Shown piece by piece: positions 18,155 to 26,798 of a stretch of 64,000 nucleotides of DNA. This DNA comes from Streptomyces rubellomurinus (lineage in GTDB: Bacteria > Actinomycetota > Actinomycetes > Streptomycetales > Streptomycetaceae), in the NCBI RefSeq assembly GCF_000961885.1, contig NZ_JZKH01000026.1, positions 26,910-90,909 of the forward strand, read 5' to 3'. The notes beneath the pieces are model-generated. The model had not been told where the DNA came from. It worked only from the letters and a program-made list of their open reading frames with translations, and made no database searches. Within the stretch, counting starts at the first letter, position 1. Each line of letters opens with the position of its first letter. The translations under genes were made by a program, and so were the position numbers.

Positions 18155-18684
18155 GCCGGCGGCCCGGGAAGGTCGGCCGGCCGGGAGCCGAGGGGGAGTG
18201 CCGGAGCATCCCGGCGGTCGCCGGGCCCCGGGTGGCGTCGGCGCCAGTAGGGGTTGTCGAGCGGGAGCTTGCCGCTCACCCGGCCGTACATGCCGAACGT
18301 GGCGATCACCAGGCCCATGACGAAGCTGAACAGCACGTTCTGGATGCGGAAGGCCAGGATGTTGGCCGATGAATCCAGCAGCGCGAGGTTGACGAAGCCG
18401 CTGAGGACGAAGAGGGCGCCGACGGTGATGTTGACCGTGGAAGCGATGTTTCCGCCGATCAGCGCGCCGCCGAGAAGTACCGCGGCCGTGACCACCGAGA
18501 CCAGGCTGAGCAGGCCGTTGCTGGAGAGACCGGCGATCTTCTCGCCATCGGTGCTGAAGAAGGGCAGTCCGTCCGACAGGCCGAGAAAGCCGAAGACCAG
18601 CAGGGCAGCGCCGCAGAGGCCGGCTCCGGCGCGGTACACCTGGGACAGTCGGTGGTCGACCGGCAGCTCCTCGTGGAGTTTCAT
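18151..18684 (-). CDS. DUF4383 membrane protein
   Basis: A 177-aa protein with four predicted membrane helices (for example GAALLVFGFLGL and NVLFSFVMGLVIATFGMYG) and a cytoplasmic, Pro/Arg-rich tail. The pattern with IASTVNITVGALFVLSGFVN and FRIQNVLFSF matches DUF4383, a family of unknown function common in actinobacteria. It precedes and overlaps the photolyase-like gene, so a stress-related membrane role is likely. Confidence 0.85.
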   Translation of the reverse strand: MKLHEELPVDHRLSQVYRAGAGLCGAALLVFGFLGLSDGLPFFSTDGEKIAGLSSNGLLSLVSVVTAAVLLGGALIGGNIASTVNITVGALFVLSGFVNLALLDSSANILAFRIQNVLFSFVMGLVIATFGMYGRVSGKLPLDNPYWRRRHPGPGDRRDAPALPLGSRPADLPGPPA

Positions 18685-19053
18685 GATCCGCTCCGTTCCT
18701 CGATGATCGTGTCGGGCGCGTGGTACACGGCCCTGTCCGGAGCATCGGCCGCGGTGTCCGACTGGAATAGTCGCAGCGATGCCGCATCGTTCGCATCGTT
18801 CGCGGACCGACCGGAGGCGGGTCCGGTACCGGGACCTGCTGGCTCAGAGGAGCAGGGCAGGTCAGGCTGCCTGGAGGCCGCTTCCTGCCTACCAGGAACC
18901 GAGCGGCGGCCCCGCGTTCTGTCCCGCGCGGGTGGACCGCTGCACGGTGGACCGCGAAACGGCGCGTGCTACCTCGGCCATCGAACTGACCGAGATGCGC
19001 CCTCGTTCAGAAGTGGCAGACCGTGCCAATGGCGTCGACCTGCACGGGCAAGC
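18685..19053. other. Intergenic region without recognised gene
   Basis: This 369-base stretch lies upstream of the DUF4383 gene and downstream of the DUF6086-like gene, both on the minus strand. Open frames crossing it on the plus strand have poor codon use and no homology that I recognise. It must hold the DUF4383-photolyase promoter, but no clear -35/-10 pair or palindrome stands out. Confidence 0.5.
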
Positions 19054-19494
19054 TCAGCGCGCCATGAGGGAGGCGAGGTCCTGCACCTTCTCGCGCAGTT
19101 GGCTTTCCCGTGCGTCCTCGCTCTCGCCGGGGAGTGTTGGCGGGCGCGTCGGAACCTGCATGTCCCGGACTCCATCCCTGAGGGTGGCCCGTGGTGTTTC
19201 CCAGTGCACTTCGACGCCTGCCCGCTCAGCGAGAGCCAGCACGGTGATGGCAAAGCCTTCGCTCAGGGCACGTATGACGGCGTGGTGGGTTCCCCGGTGC
19301 CAGGCCAGCAGGGCGTTGGCGAAGACCTCGAGTGCGGCGGGATCTATCTGGCATTCGTCGGCTTCCATGGGGCCGATGCCCGACCGAAGGCCGATCTCCG
19401 CCTCGAAGACCGCCAGCTGCTGCAGGAACAGCCGGGATGCTCCGTTGGCCGGGTTCCACAGTGTCTCTTCGCCCAACTCGTAGTACTGGCTCAT
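19054..19494 (-). CDS. DUF6086-like protein
   Basis: A 146-aa soluble protein beginning MSQYYELGEETLWNPANGAS. The pattern, with VFEAEIGL, DECQIDPAALEVF and ALLAWHRGTHHAVI, matches a small streptomycete family that I remember as DUF6086. Function unknown. The C-terminal 40 residues after about position 110 are charged and look less conserved. The next gene on the plus strand starts 82 bases away, so the two share a divergent promoter region. Confidence 0.65.
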   Translation of the reverse strand: MSQYYELGEETLWNPANGASRLFLQQLAVFEAEIGLRSGIGPMEADECQIDPAALEVFANALLAWHRGTHHAVIRALSEGFAITVLALAERAGVEVHWETPRATLRDGVRDMQVPTRPPTLPGESEDARESQLREKVQDLASLMAR

Positions 19495-19576
19495 CGGTAC
19501 ATCCCCCGCTCGTCTGTCGCTTGATGACCATTCCCTGCCCGTTATGGCTCACCAGTGTCTCCGTATCTTGTATGCC

Positions 19577-20389
19577 ATGGCGAATGAAGCAGGGTCGAAG
19601 TCGCAGATCAACCGGTGGGGCGACACGTCGGGCCCGGTTCCGGGCAGCAGCGCGTCCTACCGCGACATCTGTACGTGTTTCGACCAGTCCCGGGTAGCCA
19701 GTCGGCGCCGGGTGCGCTTCCACAACGACCGGCAGGACACGTCGTCGTCGGCTTGGCAGCACTTCCTGGCGCTGATCGAGGAAGCGGCCGCAGACGGGCG
19801 CGAGGTGTTTCGACCGCTGGTCGACCTGAGTCCGCAGGAGCGGCGGCAGATCGTCACTCTGCCGCCCACCGTCGCGAAACTGACCGCAGTCAAGCACTTC
19901 ATCCTCTACGGCAGCAACCTGGTTCGGATTCCCCCGGAGATCGGCGCGATGACCAGTCTGCAGGAGTTCACCCCGTACACGTCCTACCGGCTTCACTGGT
20001 TCCCGTATGAGCTGACCAGGTGCCCGAGCCTGAAACGGAGCACCGTGAGCACGCGCGCCTTGTACGGAAACGAGAAGCTCCGCCCACCGTTCCCCTCGCT
20101 TCGGTCCGGCCGCGCTTCGACGGGCGCCTTCGGCCTCGGGGACGTCGAGCCCGGAGAATGGGGTGCCACCTCGATCAGCGCATGCAGTGTGTGCGACCGG
20201 TCATTGGAAGGAATCGAGATCCATCAGGTGTGGATCTCCCTGCGGGTGGCCACCGACGTGCTTCCTCTCCTGGTCAACGCCTGCTCCGAAGCCTGTGTGC
20301 AGGCTCTTCCCACCCCTCCGGAGGACTACGTCCGAACCCCCCACGTGGGTGGCCCCGGGATCACCCAACCCGCGGGCGACTACGCCTGA
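19577..20389 (+). CDS. Leucine-rich-repeat-like protein with C-terminal Cys pair domain
   Basis: A 270-aa protein. Residues 75-150 contain LRR-like segments (LPPTVAKLTAVKHFILYG and VRIPPEIGAMTSLQEFTPY). The C-terminal part has CSVCDRSLEG and a CSEAC element, resembling a small zinc site. It belongs to a streptomycete family annotated as LRR proteins; function unknown. ATG 19577 is chosen, though ATG 19544 is in frame. A strong bidirectional terminator hairpin follows at 20418. Confidence 0.7.
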   Translation: MANEAGSKSQINRWGDTSGPVPGSSASYRDICTCFDQSRVASRRRVRFHNDRQDTSSSAWQHFLALIEEAAADGREVFRPLVDLSPQERRQIVTLPPTVAKLTAVKHFILYGSNLVRIPPEIGAMTSLQEFTPYTSYRLHWFPYELTRCPSLKRSTVSTRALYGNEKLRPPFPSLRSGRASTGAFGLGDVEPGEWGATSISACSVCDRSLEGIEIHQVWISLRVATDVLPLLVNACSEACVQALPTPPEDYVRTPHVGGPGITQPAGDYA

Positions 20390-20417
20390 CTTCCCGTCAC
20401 GGGCGTAGCCGGTGACA

Positions 20418-20457
20418 CGGTGGGGAGGTCCGACGTCACTTTCGGACCTCCCCACCG
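20418..20457. terminator. Bidirectional hairpin terminator
   Basis: A perfect 15-bp inverted repeat (arms 20418-20432 and 20443-20457, left arm CGGTGGGGAGGTCCG) with a 10-base loop. It sits between the convergent LRR-like gene and the csbD-like gene. It lacks a T-tract, as is usual in high-GC actinomycetes. Confidence 0.85.
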
Positions 20458-20476
20458 CTCATGAACATGCTCACTG

Positions 20477-20650
20477 TCAGTGCTTGAAGGCGTCCTTCGC
20501 CTTCTGACCCGCCTGGGAGAGGTCGCCCTTGACCTGTTCCCCCTTGCCCTTGGCGGCGAGCCGCTCGTTTCCGACCGCCTTGCCGGCAGCCTCCTTGACC
20601 TTGCCCTTCGCGGTCTCGGCGGCGTGTGCGATCTTCTTTCCAGCGCCCAC
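20477..20650 (-). CDS. CsbD family stress protein
   Basis: A 57-aa Lys/Ala-rich protein starting MGAGKKIAHAAETAKGKVKE and ending AGQKAKDAFKH, the amphipathic helical pattern of CsbD/YjbJ proteins. These are abundant in general stress (sigma-B-type) regulons; their molecular role is unknown. GTG 20650 has a strong GAGGAGG ribosome binding site. It lies 105 bases downstream of gvpK on the same strand and could be read with the gas vesicle operon or alone. Confidence 0.88.
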   Translation of the reverse strand: MGAGKKIAHAAETAKGKVKEAAGKAVGNERLAAKGKGEQVKGDLSQAGQKAKDAFKH

Positions 20651-20755
20651 GGCTTCCTCCTCGTCGGTTCGTGGTTTCGTGAGGCGTGTGCCCCGATTCC
20701 TCCGATTAATCCCCCCTTCGTAGAAGTCCGGCGGATCCGGTTCGATCGTTCCGCT

Positions 20756-21073
20756 TCAGGGGCCGGACCCGAGCAGCGGGCCGAGTGGGCCGAGGTCGAT
20801 GTCGAGGTCCTCGGGCGCGAGGCCGAAATGGTCGCGCAGCTCGTCCATCCGCCGTTCCAGGGCCATCAGCGTCACCCCCAGGGCCTCGACCTGGTCCTCG
20901 CTCAGGTCGCCCTCGTCGATGCGGCGCAGCGCCTGCCGCTCCATGAGCTCCCGCAGGAGCTCGACCACGGTGAGGACGAGGCAGGCGAGGTCCCGGCCCA
21001 CCGTCTCCGGGTCGACGGCGACGCGCCGGGCGAGGCGGGCCCCGTGGGGCTCCTCCGGCGGCCGTGCGGTCAC
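20756..21073 (-). CDS. gvpK: Gas vesicle protein GvpK
   Basis: A 105-aa protein of the GvpK family: VGRDLACLVLTVVELLRELMERQALRRI followed by the helical LSEDQVEALG region. Split into shorter pieces, the conserved core is the LACLVLTVVELLRELMERQA helix. GvpK is a minor protein needed for gas vesicle assembly. GTG 21073 overlaps the gvpS TGA (GTGA). It is the last gene of the operon; no clear terminator hairpin is seen in the 105 bases before csbD. Confidence 0.9.
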   Translation of the reverse strand: MTARPPEEPHGARLARRVAVDPETVGRDLACLVLTVVELLRELMERQALRRIDEGDLSEDQVEALGVTLMALERRMDELRDHFGLAPEDLDIDLGPLGPLLGSGP

Positions 21074-21330
21074 GGTGGCTCCTCCTCCCGTGCGGTGATG
21101 GTGCCTTCGACGGTCCGGGTGGCGGCGCGCACGGAGGCCACCAGCGCACGGAGGCTGATCCGCACCAGATCGACGTCGGCGATCCCGAGGGTGATCTCGC
21201 CCGCGATGACCACACCGCCCGCCAGGACGCGGTCGAGGAGGTCGACGAGCGCGACGCGCTCCGCACCGGCCGGCGAGAGGGCGTCGGACCGGTCTTCGGC
21301 CCGTCGGTCGGGGGTGCTGGGGGTGCTCAC
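21070..21330 (-). CDS. gvpS: GvpA-family protein (GvpS position)
   Basis: An 86-aa protein with the GvpA/J/S core: VALVDLLDRVLAGGVVIAGE and then LGIADVDLVRISLRALVASV. Its place between gvpL and gvpK is that of gvpS in streptomycete clusters. Such paralogues are thought to nucleate or cap the vesicle shell. GTG 21330 overlaps the gvpL stop (GTGA). It lacks the long tails seen in the other two GvpA-family proteins of this operon. Confidence 0.88.
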   Translation of the reverse strand: MSTPSTPDRRAEDRSDALSPAGAERVALVDLLDRVLAGGVVIAGEITLGIADVDLVRISLRALVASVRAATRTVEGTITAREEEPP

Positions 21331-22106
21331 CCCGCCTCCTCCGGGTCGGCGAACGAATAGGGCGGCCAGGGACCGGTCAGCTCCAGCCGGAGGTGAGGGT
21401 GGCCGTCCGCGAGGGCGGCCACGGCATCCTCCAGGCGCTTCCGGTCGGCGTGGTCGACGAGGTACGAGCCGTTGAGGACCATGGGCTCGCCGCGCCCGCT
21501 CGCCTCTGCGGGCTGGAGCGGGTGCAGAGCCACCGCGGCTGCCAGCCCGGCGAGTTGTGCGTGGACGCTCCGTGCGTCCTCCGAGGCCTGTCGCACCGTT
21601 TCCTCACGCTGCTGCCGCTGGGCCCTGCGGCGCAGCAGGTAGGCCGTGCCGGGCCGGTCCGCGGCCTCGGGGCCGGTCTCCTCCTCCCGTGCCGACGGTC
21701 TGCCGGTGAGGTATGCCTTGACGCCCCATTCCGTCCGCCTGTCGATCCGCCGGAGCGCCTCGGTGAGCTCGTCGTGGCGCGCGCGGAGGAGCTCCTGCGC
21801 GCGGGCGTCGTCGTGGTAGAGCGTGGCGAAGCGCAGGGGCAGAGTCGGGCCCGCGCCGGCGAGGGCCTCGACCACGCGATGGTGGGCCCGGACGGCGTGC
21901 TCCAGCCAGACCGGGTCCTCCAGGTGGGCGTGCAGGGGCCCCTCGTCGAAGTCCGCCTGGGGCACCGAGCCGACCACGACCGCGAGACCCGGCCCGCTCA
22001 GCGCGCGGAGGGGTTCCGCCGCGACGCCGCGCAGGTCGTGCAATTCGCGCGGTTCGGGGCGTCGGTCGGCCGGGACGACGGCGTAGAGCCAGGTGACGTG
22101 GCTCAT
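21327..22106 (-). CDS. gvpL: Gas vesicle protein GvpL/GvpF family
   Basis: A 259-aa two-domain protein of the GvpL/GvpF family, with WLYAVVPAD at the N-terminus, PLRFATLYHDDARAQELL in the middle and LTGPWPPYSF near the C-terminus. The family makes accessory assembly proteins that bind GvpA. It lies in the gvpL position between gvpJ and gvpS. ATG 22106 overlaps the gvpJ TGA. Confidence 0.9.
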   Translation of the reverse strand: MSHVTWLYAVVPADRRPEPRELHDLRGVAAEPLRALSGPGLAVVVGSVPQADFDEGPLHAHLEDPVWLEHAVRAHHRVVEALAGAGPTLPLRFATLYHDDARAQELLRARHDELTEALRRIDRRTEWGVKAYLTGRPSAREEETGPEAADRPGTAYLLRRRAQRQQREETVRQASEDARSVHAQLAGLAAAVALHPLQPAEASGRGEPMVLNGSYLVDHADRKRLEDAVAALADGHPHLRLELTGPWPPYSFADPEEAG

Positions 22107-22522
22107 GACTCCCTCCCCGCGCGCGGGGGACGACGGCGGGTGGGTGGGGCCGACGCCGACGACTCATCGGGACGGCCGCCGGGTGCCGCACGCTCCGGTT
22201 CGCTCGCGGCTGCCTCCAGTTCATCGATCCGCTCGCGCAGGCGCCGGTTCTCCACGGCGAGGTCGCGTCGGCCGGAGGAGAGCCCGGGATCGTGCTCCCA
22301 CCAGTCGATCCCCATCTCGCGGGCGCGGTCGACGGAGGCGACGAGGAGTCTGATCCTGATCGTCAGCAGCTCGATGTCGAGCAGGTTCACACGGATGTCC
22401 CCCGCGATGACGATGCCCTTGTCGAGGACCCGTTCGAGTAGATCGGCGAGGTTGGCCGGCTGCGGGGCGGGCGCGGTGCGGTAGTTCGCCGGCAGTGGCG
22501 GTCCGAAGTCGCGGCCGTTCAC
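22103..22522 (-). CDS. gvpJ: GvpA-family protein GvpJ
   Basis: A 139-aa GvpA-family protein. The core is LADLLERVLDKGIVIAGDIR with LLDIELLTIRIRLLVASVDRA. A 70-residue extension follows, with a short coiled segment (VENRRLRERIDELEAA) and a polar tail. The extension and the position before gvpL fit GvpJ. GTG 22522 overlaps the gvpO stop (GTGA). Confidence 0.9.
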   Translation of the reverse strand: MNGRDFGPPLPANYRTAPAPQPANLADLLERVLDKGIVIAGDIRVNLLDIELLTIRIRLLVASVDRAREMGIDWWEHDPGLSSGRRDLAVENRRLRERIDELEAAASEPERAAPGGRPDESSASAPPTRRRPPRAGRES

Positions 22523-22956
22523 GGTGTCTCCCCAGGGTCGAGGCGGCCGCGGTGGTAGCGGCGTTCGCGGTGGTAGGACACGAGCCCGCCCCGTTCGTCC
22601 AGGACGACCCGGTAGAGGGCCAGGATGTCGGTGGAGTCGGGGATGCGGCGGGATTCCAGGACCTCGACCCCGACCCGCCAACCCTCCTCGTTGTGCTCCA
22701 GCGAGGTGACGACTTCGGGCAGGTTTCCCGTGAGCTCCTGCACCTGGCGGGCCGCCCGGGCGGCGGCCTGGCGGGCGCCAAGGCGGGTCCGGGTGCGCTT
22801 CTCGGTGTCTGGCCGGTCCGGTTCGGCGGACGAGCGCCCGTCACGCCCGGGATCGGGGTGGCGATGCTCGTCGTCGGCGCGGCTGGCGGCGGTGCGGCGA
22901 CGTGGCACCGCCGTGTGGTCGGCGGGCCGGCGCGCACGGGGCTCGGGTTCGGGCAC
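22519..22956 (-). CDS. gvpO: Gas vesicle protein GvpO
   Basis: A 145-aa protein. Residues 60-140 match GvpO (ARQVQELTGNLPEVVTSLEH, then WRVGVEVLESRRIPDSTDIL and YRVVLDERGGLVSYHR). The first 60 residues are a polar Arg/Pro/Asp-rich extension. GvpO is an actinobacterial and archaeal accessory factor. In the reference streptomycete order gvpO comes first; here it lies between gvpG and gvpJ, so the order is rearranged. Confidence 0.9.
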   Translation of the reverse strand: MPEPEPRARRPADHTAVPRRRTAASRADDEHRHPDPGRDGRSSAEPDRPDTEKRTRTRLGARQAAARAARQVQELTGNLPEVVTSLEHNEEGWRVGVEVLESRRIPDSTDILALYRVVLDERGGLVSYHRERRYHRGRLDPGETP

Positions 22957-22959
22957 GGC

Positions 22960-23211
22960 TCACACCTCCCGCCCACCGCTCGTCCTCCGGGCCTCCCACA
23001 GCCGTCCGACCAGTTCCTCCTCCTGCCGGTCGGCCTCCTCCGGGCTGAGGGCGCCGCTTTGACGGGCCTCCTCCAACTCGGCCAGGCGCCGACGGACGGT
23101 CGCCGGGTCGTCCAGCTCGCGGCGGGCCTGGGCGTACAACTGCTCGGCCACCCAGACAACGCCGCGCACGGGCGCGAGCGGCAGGGTGAGGAGTCCGGTG
23201 ATCAGACCCAT
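22960..23211 (-). CDS. gvpG: Gas vesicle protein GvpG
   Basis: An 83-aa protein with the hydrophobic GvpG start [20 protein letters not shown] followed by a charged helical part (RRRLAELEEARQSGALSPEE). GvpG is an accessory assembly protein. ATG 23211 overlaps the end of gvpF by ten bases. Three bases separate it from gvpO. Confidence 0.9.
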   Translation of the reverse strand: MGLITGLLTLPLAPVRGVVWVAEQLYAQARRELDDPATVRRRLAELEEARQSGALSPEEADRQEEELVGRLWEARRTSGGREV

Positions 23212-24014
23212 GGACCGGGCACCCCCTCGGAAGCGCCGTCGACGGCCGTGGGCGCGAAGTCGTACGGCGCCAGCGGCCCGAGGAGGCGGATGCCCACCCG
23301 CCCGGACCAGCCGCGCGCCAGGTCCTCCGCCTCGGCCTCGAAGCGCGCCCAGCGGGTGTGGTGGACCAGGAAGGACACGTCGATCGGCTGGTCCGGGTCC
23401 GGGTCCGGGCCCCTGGCGACGGCGACTGCGAGCGGGCCGAGTGTGTCGACCAGGTGGCGCACGTCGGCCTCGCCGCGGTCGCCGATCTCCCGGGCCACCA
23501 GTTCACCCAGCCGGAGCCGGTCGTAGTGGCCGGTATCTTCCGGCAGCGACGCGGTCCGCTCCCGGAGGGCGGCGATGTCGGGACGCGCGGCGAGGACGTC
23601 CCGCAGCACGCGGACCTCGACGTACGACCCGCGGAGCGTGTACTGGGCGAGGCCGCGCAGGCTCGCCAGCGCGGTGGCGAAGCCCTCCTCGGACGGGCCG
23701 AGCAGTTCGTCAGCCACGGCCCGGCGGCCGTCGACCACCGAGCCGAACCGGAACGGCAGCACGGGAACCAGGGCGGAGACGACCGAGTCCAGCACCCGGG
23801 CATGCGCGCGGAGGTCGTCCGGCGTTCCCAGGGGCTTGGTCGGATCGACCTCGCTGACCAGCGCGGCGACCCGTCCGCCCGGGAGCAGATCGACCGCCGC
23901 CGGGGGTGTGCCCACCCCGCGGACGCCCGTGGGTGCGGCGGCGTCGGCGGGGACGATTCCGTAGACGTAGCAGGCCGCTCCGGTGTCACCGGCGGCCGGT
24001 GTGTCGCGGTTCAC
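23202..24014 (-). CDS. gvpF: Gas vesicle protein GvpF
   Basis: A 270-aa GvpL/GvpF family protein: [15 protein letters not shown] at the N-terminus, [20 protein letters not shown], and [11 protein letters not shown] near the C-terminus. It lies directly after gvpA, the usual gvpF position. It probably binds GvpA monomers and prevents aggregation during assembly. GTG 24014 overlaps the gvpA stop (GTGA). Confidence 0.9.
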   Translation of the reverse strand: MNRDTPAAGDTGAACYVYGIVPADAAAPTGVRGVGTPPAAVDLLPGGRVAALVSEVDPTKPLGTPDDLRAHARVLDSVVSALVPVLPFRFGSVVDGRRAVADELLGPSEEGFATALASLRGLAQYTLRGSYVEVRVLRDVLAARPDIAALRERTASLPEDTGHYDRLRLGELVAREIGDRGEADVRHLVDTLGPLAVAVARGPDPDPDQPIDVSFLVHHTRWARFEAEAEDLARGWSGRVGIRLLGPLAPYDFAPTAVDGASEGVPGPWV

Positions 24015-24457
24015 CGTTCACGCTCCCTGCGTTCGCCGGAGGACCGGGGCCGGCGCCGGGGCCGTTCCTGCGGTTCCTCCTCCTCGTCCTCGTCCTCGCC
24101 GCCACGGCCGCGGACCTGGTCGATCACCTCGCCGACGGTCTCCTTGACGCCCTCCAGGGCGCCGCGGGTCTTTCGGCGGGCACCGCCCTGCCGCATGTCG
24201 TCCATCAGTTCCGGCAGGCCCTCGGTGCGGTCCTGCTTCAGATCGAGGCGGTTGACCGCCTCCGCGAAGCGCAGATAGGTGTCCACGCTGGCGATGACGA
24301 TCCGCGCGTCGATCGTGATCAGCTCGATGCCGACGAGCGAGACGCGCACGTAGACGTCGATGACCAGGCCCTTGTCGAGGATCAGGTCGAGAACGTCCGC
24401 CAGGCCGCTCGGGGAGGGACGGTCCAGGTAGTGGCCGGTCCTGGGGGCTACCGTCAT
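24011..24457 (-). CDS. gvpA: Gas vesicle structural protein GvpA
   Basis: The main shell protein, 148 aa. The conserved core is [20 protein letters not shown], then [21 protein letters not shown] and [14 protein letters not shown]. Canonical cyanobacterial GvpA is about 70 aa; actinobacterial forms are longer, and this one adds about 75 residues ending in an acidic then Arg-rich tail ([18 protein letters not shown]). ATG 24457 gives the usual MTV start with GGCAGG eight bases upstream. GTG 24466 and ATG 24463 are in-frame alternatives that overlap the preceding stop. Confidence 0.9.
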   Translation of the reverse strand: MTVAPRTGHYLDRPSPSGLADVLDLILDKGLVIDVYVRVSLVGIELITIDARIVIASVDTYLRFAEAVNRLDLKQDRTEGLPELMDDMRQGGARRKTRGALEGVKETVGEVIDQVRGRGGEDEDEEEEPQERPRRRPRSSGERRERER

Positions 24458-24462
24458 CGTCA

Positions 24463-25602
24463 TCACCTGCCGCTCCGGGCGAGGGCCCGGCGGCGGCCAC
24501 GTGGCCGTTCGGCGTCTTCCTCGTCCTCGGGTTCGTCCTGGTCCAGTTCGTCCTCGTACTCGTCGTCGTACTCGTCGCCCTCGTCCTCTTCGGGTTCCTC
24601 CTCGTCCTCGGCGTCCTTGTCGGCGTCGTCCTCGTCGTAGTCGTCCTCCGCGTCCTGCTCTTCCTCGTAGTCCTGGTCGTCGCCCTCGCCCTCGTCCTCG
24701 TAGCCCGGCTCCTGCTCCTCGTCGGCAGCGCCTTCGGCGTCCTCGGCCTCATCCGCCTCCGTCCCCTCGTCGGACTGCTCCTCCTCCATGGCGTCCTCAT
24801 GCGAACGGACCACCTCGCTGTCGCGGATCTCGCCGCGCCAGCCCTCGACGCCGTCGGGGTCGAGGATCGTCCGGGTCATCACGTGCCGGCGGAAGTGCTT
24901 GAGCTCCAGGCGGGCGCGCCGGCCTTGGGCGCGCCAGAGGTTGCCGGTCCGCTCGAACAGGCCCTTCGGGTGGTACTCGAGGACCAGGAGGATCTTGGTG
25001 AGGTTGGGCGCGAGTTCGTGGAAGGTCACCGTGCCGTCGACGTGACCCTTGTCGCCCTTGGAGCGCCACACGATCGTCTCGTCCGGGACCTGTTCGACGA
25101 TGGTCGACTCCCAGGTGCGGTGGGAGAGGAAGATCCCCGCCTTCCACGTGATCTTCTCGTCGGATTCCTGGGACACCTGCTCCAGCCGCTTCGCGAACTT
25201 CGGGAAGTCCTGGAACTGCGTCCACTGGTTGTAGGCGACCCGCACCGGCACGCCGACCTCGATCTCCTCCACGATGTTGGTGACCTTGGTCTCCTTGCCT
25301 CCGCCGCCCTGCTTCCCGCCCCCGGAGAGCGAAAGGCTGTTGGACACGAGGTTCTTCACCCCGGCCGCGCCCGCCCCGAGCAGCTTGCCGACCGGGAGAC
25401 CCGCGCCGCCACCGCCTCCGTTCTCGGTGTAGTCGACCAGCCGGTCCGCGAGGTCGGCGACCCGGTCGCCGGCCGCCGCGATGGCCCGCTCGCCCAGTGC
25501 GGACACGAACTCCCTTGCCTGCTCCATCAGTTGGTCGGTTGGCAGGGCGTCCACGAGATCGCCGATGCCGCCGATTTCGGGCTCGGCTGATTGCCTGGCC
25601 AT
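24463..25602 (-). CDS. SRPBCC (cyclase/dehydrase-type) protein of gas vesicle operon, acidic tail
   Basis: A 379-aa protein. Residues 1-100 are helical and Gly-rich. Residues about 105-260 form an SRPBCC/polyketide-cyclase-like domain ([21 protein letters not shown], then [21 protein letters not shown], and [19 protein letters not shown]). From about residue 272 a 108-residue tail is mostly Glu/Asp with Tyr, ending in a short Arg-rich tip. SRPBCC genes occur in streptomycete gvp clusters (I believe as gvpZ). Role unknown; lipid or protein binding is likely. GTG 25611 is an alternative start overlapping the upstream stop. Confidence 0.82.
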   Translation of the reverse strand: MARQSAEPEIGGIGDLVDALPTDQLMEQAREFVSALGERAIAAAGDRVADLADRLVDYTENGGGGGAGLPVGKLLGAGAAGVKNLVSNSLSLSGGGKQGGGGKETKVTNIVEEIEVGVPVRVAYNQWTQFQDFPKFAKRLEQVSQESDEKITWKAGIFLSHRTWESTIVEQVPDETIVWRSKGDKGHVDGTVTFHELAPNLTKILLVLEYHPKGLFERTGNLWRAQGRRARLELKHFRRHVMTRTILDPDGVEGWRGEIRDSEVVRSHEDAMEEEQSDEGTEADEAEDAEGAADEEQEPGYEDEGEGDDQDYEEEQDAEDDYDEDDADKDAEDEEEPEEDEGDEYDDEYEDELDQDEPEDEEDAERPRGRRRALARSGR

Positions 25603-25607
25603 CGTCC

Positions 25608-26399
25608 TCACCCCGACTTCCGTGCGGACGCCCGCGATCCGGTCGTCCTGCGGGCCGGGGCACTCGTCTTCTTCGTGGCCGAGGAGGCCGCGGTCTTCCG
25701 GGCGGCCGCCGCGCGCGGGGCGGCCTTCTTCGCCGGCGCCTTCGCCGTGCTCTTGCGGGTCGGGGTGCTCTTCGGGGCCGCCGCGCTCTTGCGGGTCGAC
25801 GTGCTCCTGGGAGTCGCCGTGCTCTTGCGGGTCGACGCACTCCTGGGAGTCGCTGTGCTCTTGCGGGCTGCCGTGCTCCTGGAGGTCGACGTGCGCGTGT
25901 CGGAAGGCTTGGCGCTCGTCCGGGACCGCGACGAACCACCGCTGGACGAGCTCGTCCGGGACGACCTGCCGGAGCGGGTGCTCCGGGTCTTCCCGGAGTC
26001 CTCGGTCTCCTCCTCCGGTTCTTCGTGCTCGTCGCGGGGTTCCTCTTCGTCGTCGAGGGGTTCGTCGTTGTCGTCCCGTTCGTCGTCCTCGCGCCGCTCG
26101 TTCGCCTCGCGCAGGGCCTCGGTCCGTTGTGCCAACTGGTCGGTCAGCGCGCCAACGCGCCGGGACGCGGCGGCCACGGCCGCCTTCTTGCCCGCACTCG
26201 CCAGCTCGCCCCGCACGTCGCCGACCACCCGCCGCAGCTGCGGCGAGGATTCGAGGAGTTGCGCGACCGCGGTTCCCGGGCTGGCACCCAGTTTCTTGCC
26301 GGCCGCCATGCCGGCGAGCGCCAGCGCCCATCGGGCTTTGTGCAACCGCCCGAGGACATAGCCGACGCCCACCGCAGCGGCGAGTTTCACGTTCTTCAT
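25608..26399 (-). CDS. Gas vesicle operon first gene: histone H1-like-tailed protein (gvpY-like)
   Basis: A 263-aa protein. Residues 1-90 contain a Gly/Ala-rich hydrophobic segment (LAAAVGVGYVLGRLHKARWA) and helices. Residues 95-145 form a strongly acidic patch. From about 145 to the end lies a low-complexity Ser/Thr/Lys/Arg/Ala/Pro tail with degenerate 11- to 12-residue repeats of the type STRKSTATPRS, resembling histone H1 or HupS tails. Genes of this kind stand near streptomycete gvp genes (gvpY position). ATG 26399 has AGGGACGGA upstream. The tail could bind DNA or RNA, or the acidic tail of its operon neighbour. Confidence 0.75.
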   Translation of the reverse strand: MKNVKLAAAVGVGYVLGRLHKARWALALAGMAAGKKLGASPGTAVAQLLESSPQLRRVVGDVRGELASAGKKAAVAAASRRVGALTDQLAQRTEALREANERREDDERDDNDEPLDDEEEPRDEHEEPEEETEDSGKTRSTRSGRSSRTSSSSGGSSRSRTSAKPSDTRTSTSRSTAARKSTATPRSASTRKSTATPRSTSTRKSAAAPKSTPTRKSTAKAPAKKAAPRAAAARKTAASSATKKTSAPARRTTGSRASARKSG

Positions 26400-26798
26400 G
26401 GTCCGTCCCTGGTGGGTGTGGCCGGGACGCATCGGTTCGCAGGCCAACGGCCCGGCTCGGTGACCCCTCCGCCTACCCCTCCGGACCAGCGGGAAACAAC
26501 GTAGGGTGACCACGTTCCGCGCGGCTCCCGTCCCGGTCAGGCCCCGTTCGGCCTCGACGCGTCCTCACCCGGTCTACGGGGTGGTCACGGGTGGTCACCG
26601 ACTGGAGTCGCCAACCCGACGACGAGGGCGGCCGCGTCGGCATGCGGACACTGTTCCGCTGCCGCACCCGGATCGGGTGGATGACCCTTCCGCCGGGTGC
26701 GGGAACTCCACGACGTCCGGCTCGCCCTCGAAGCGGGCGTGCATCGCGGCCACCGCCCGGCTCTTCGCGCCGAGTGTGCGGTACAGGGATGCGAGCGT

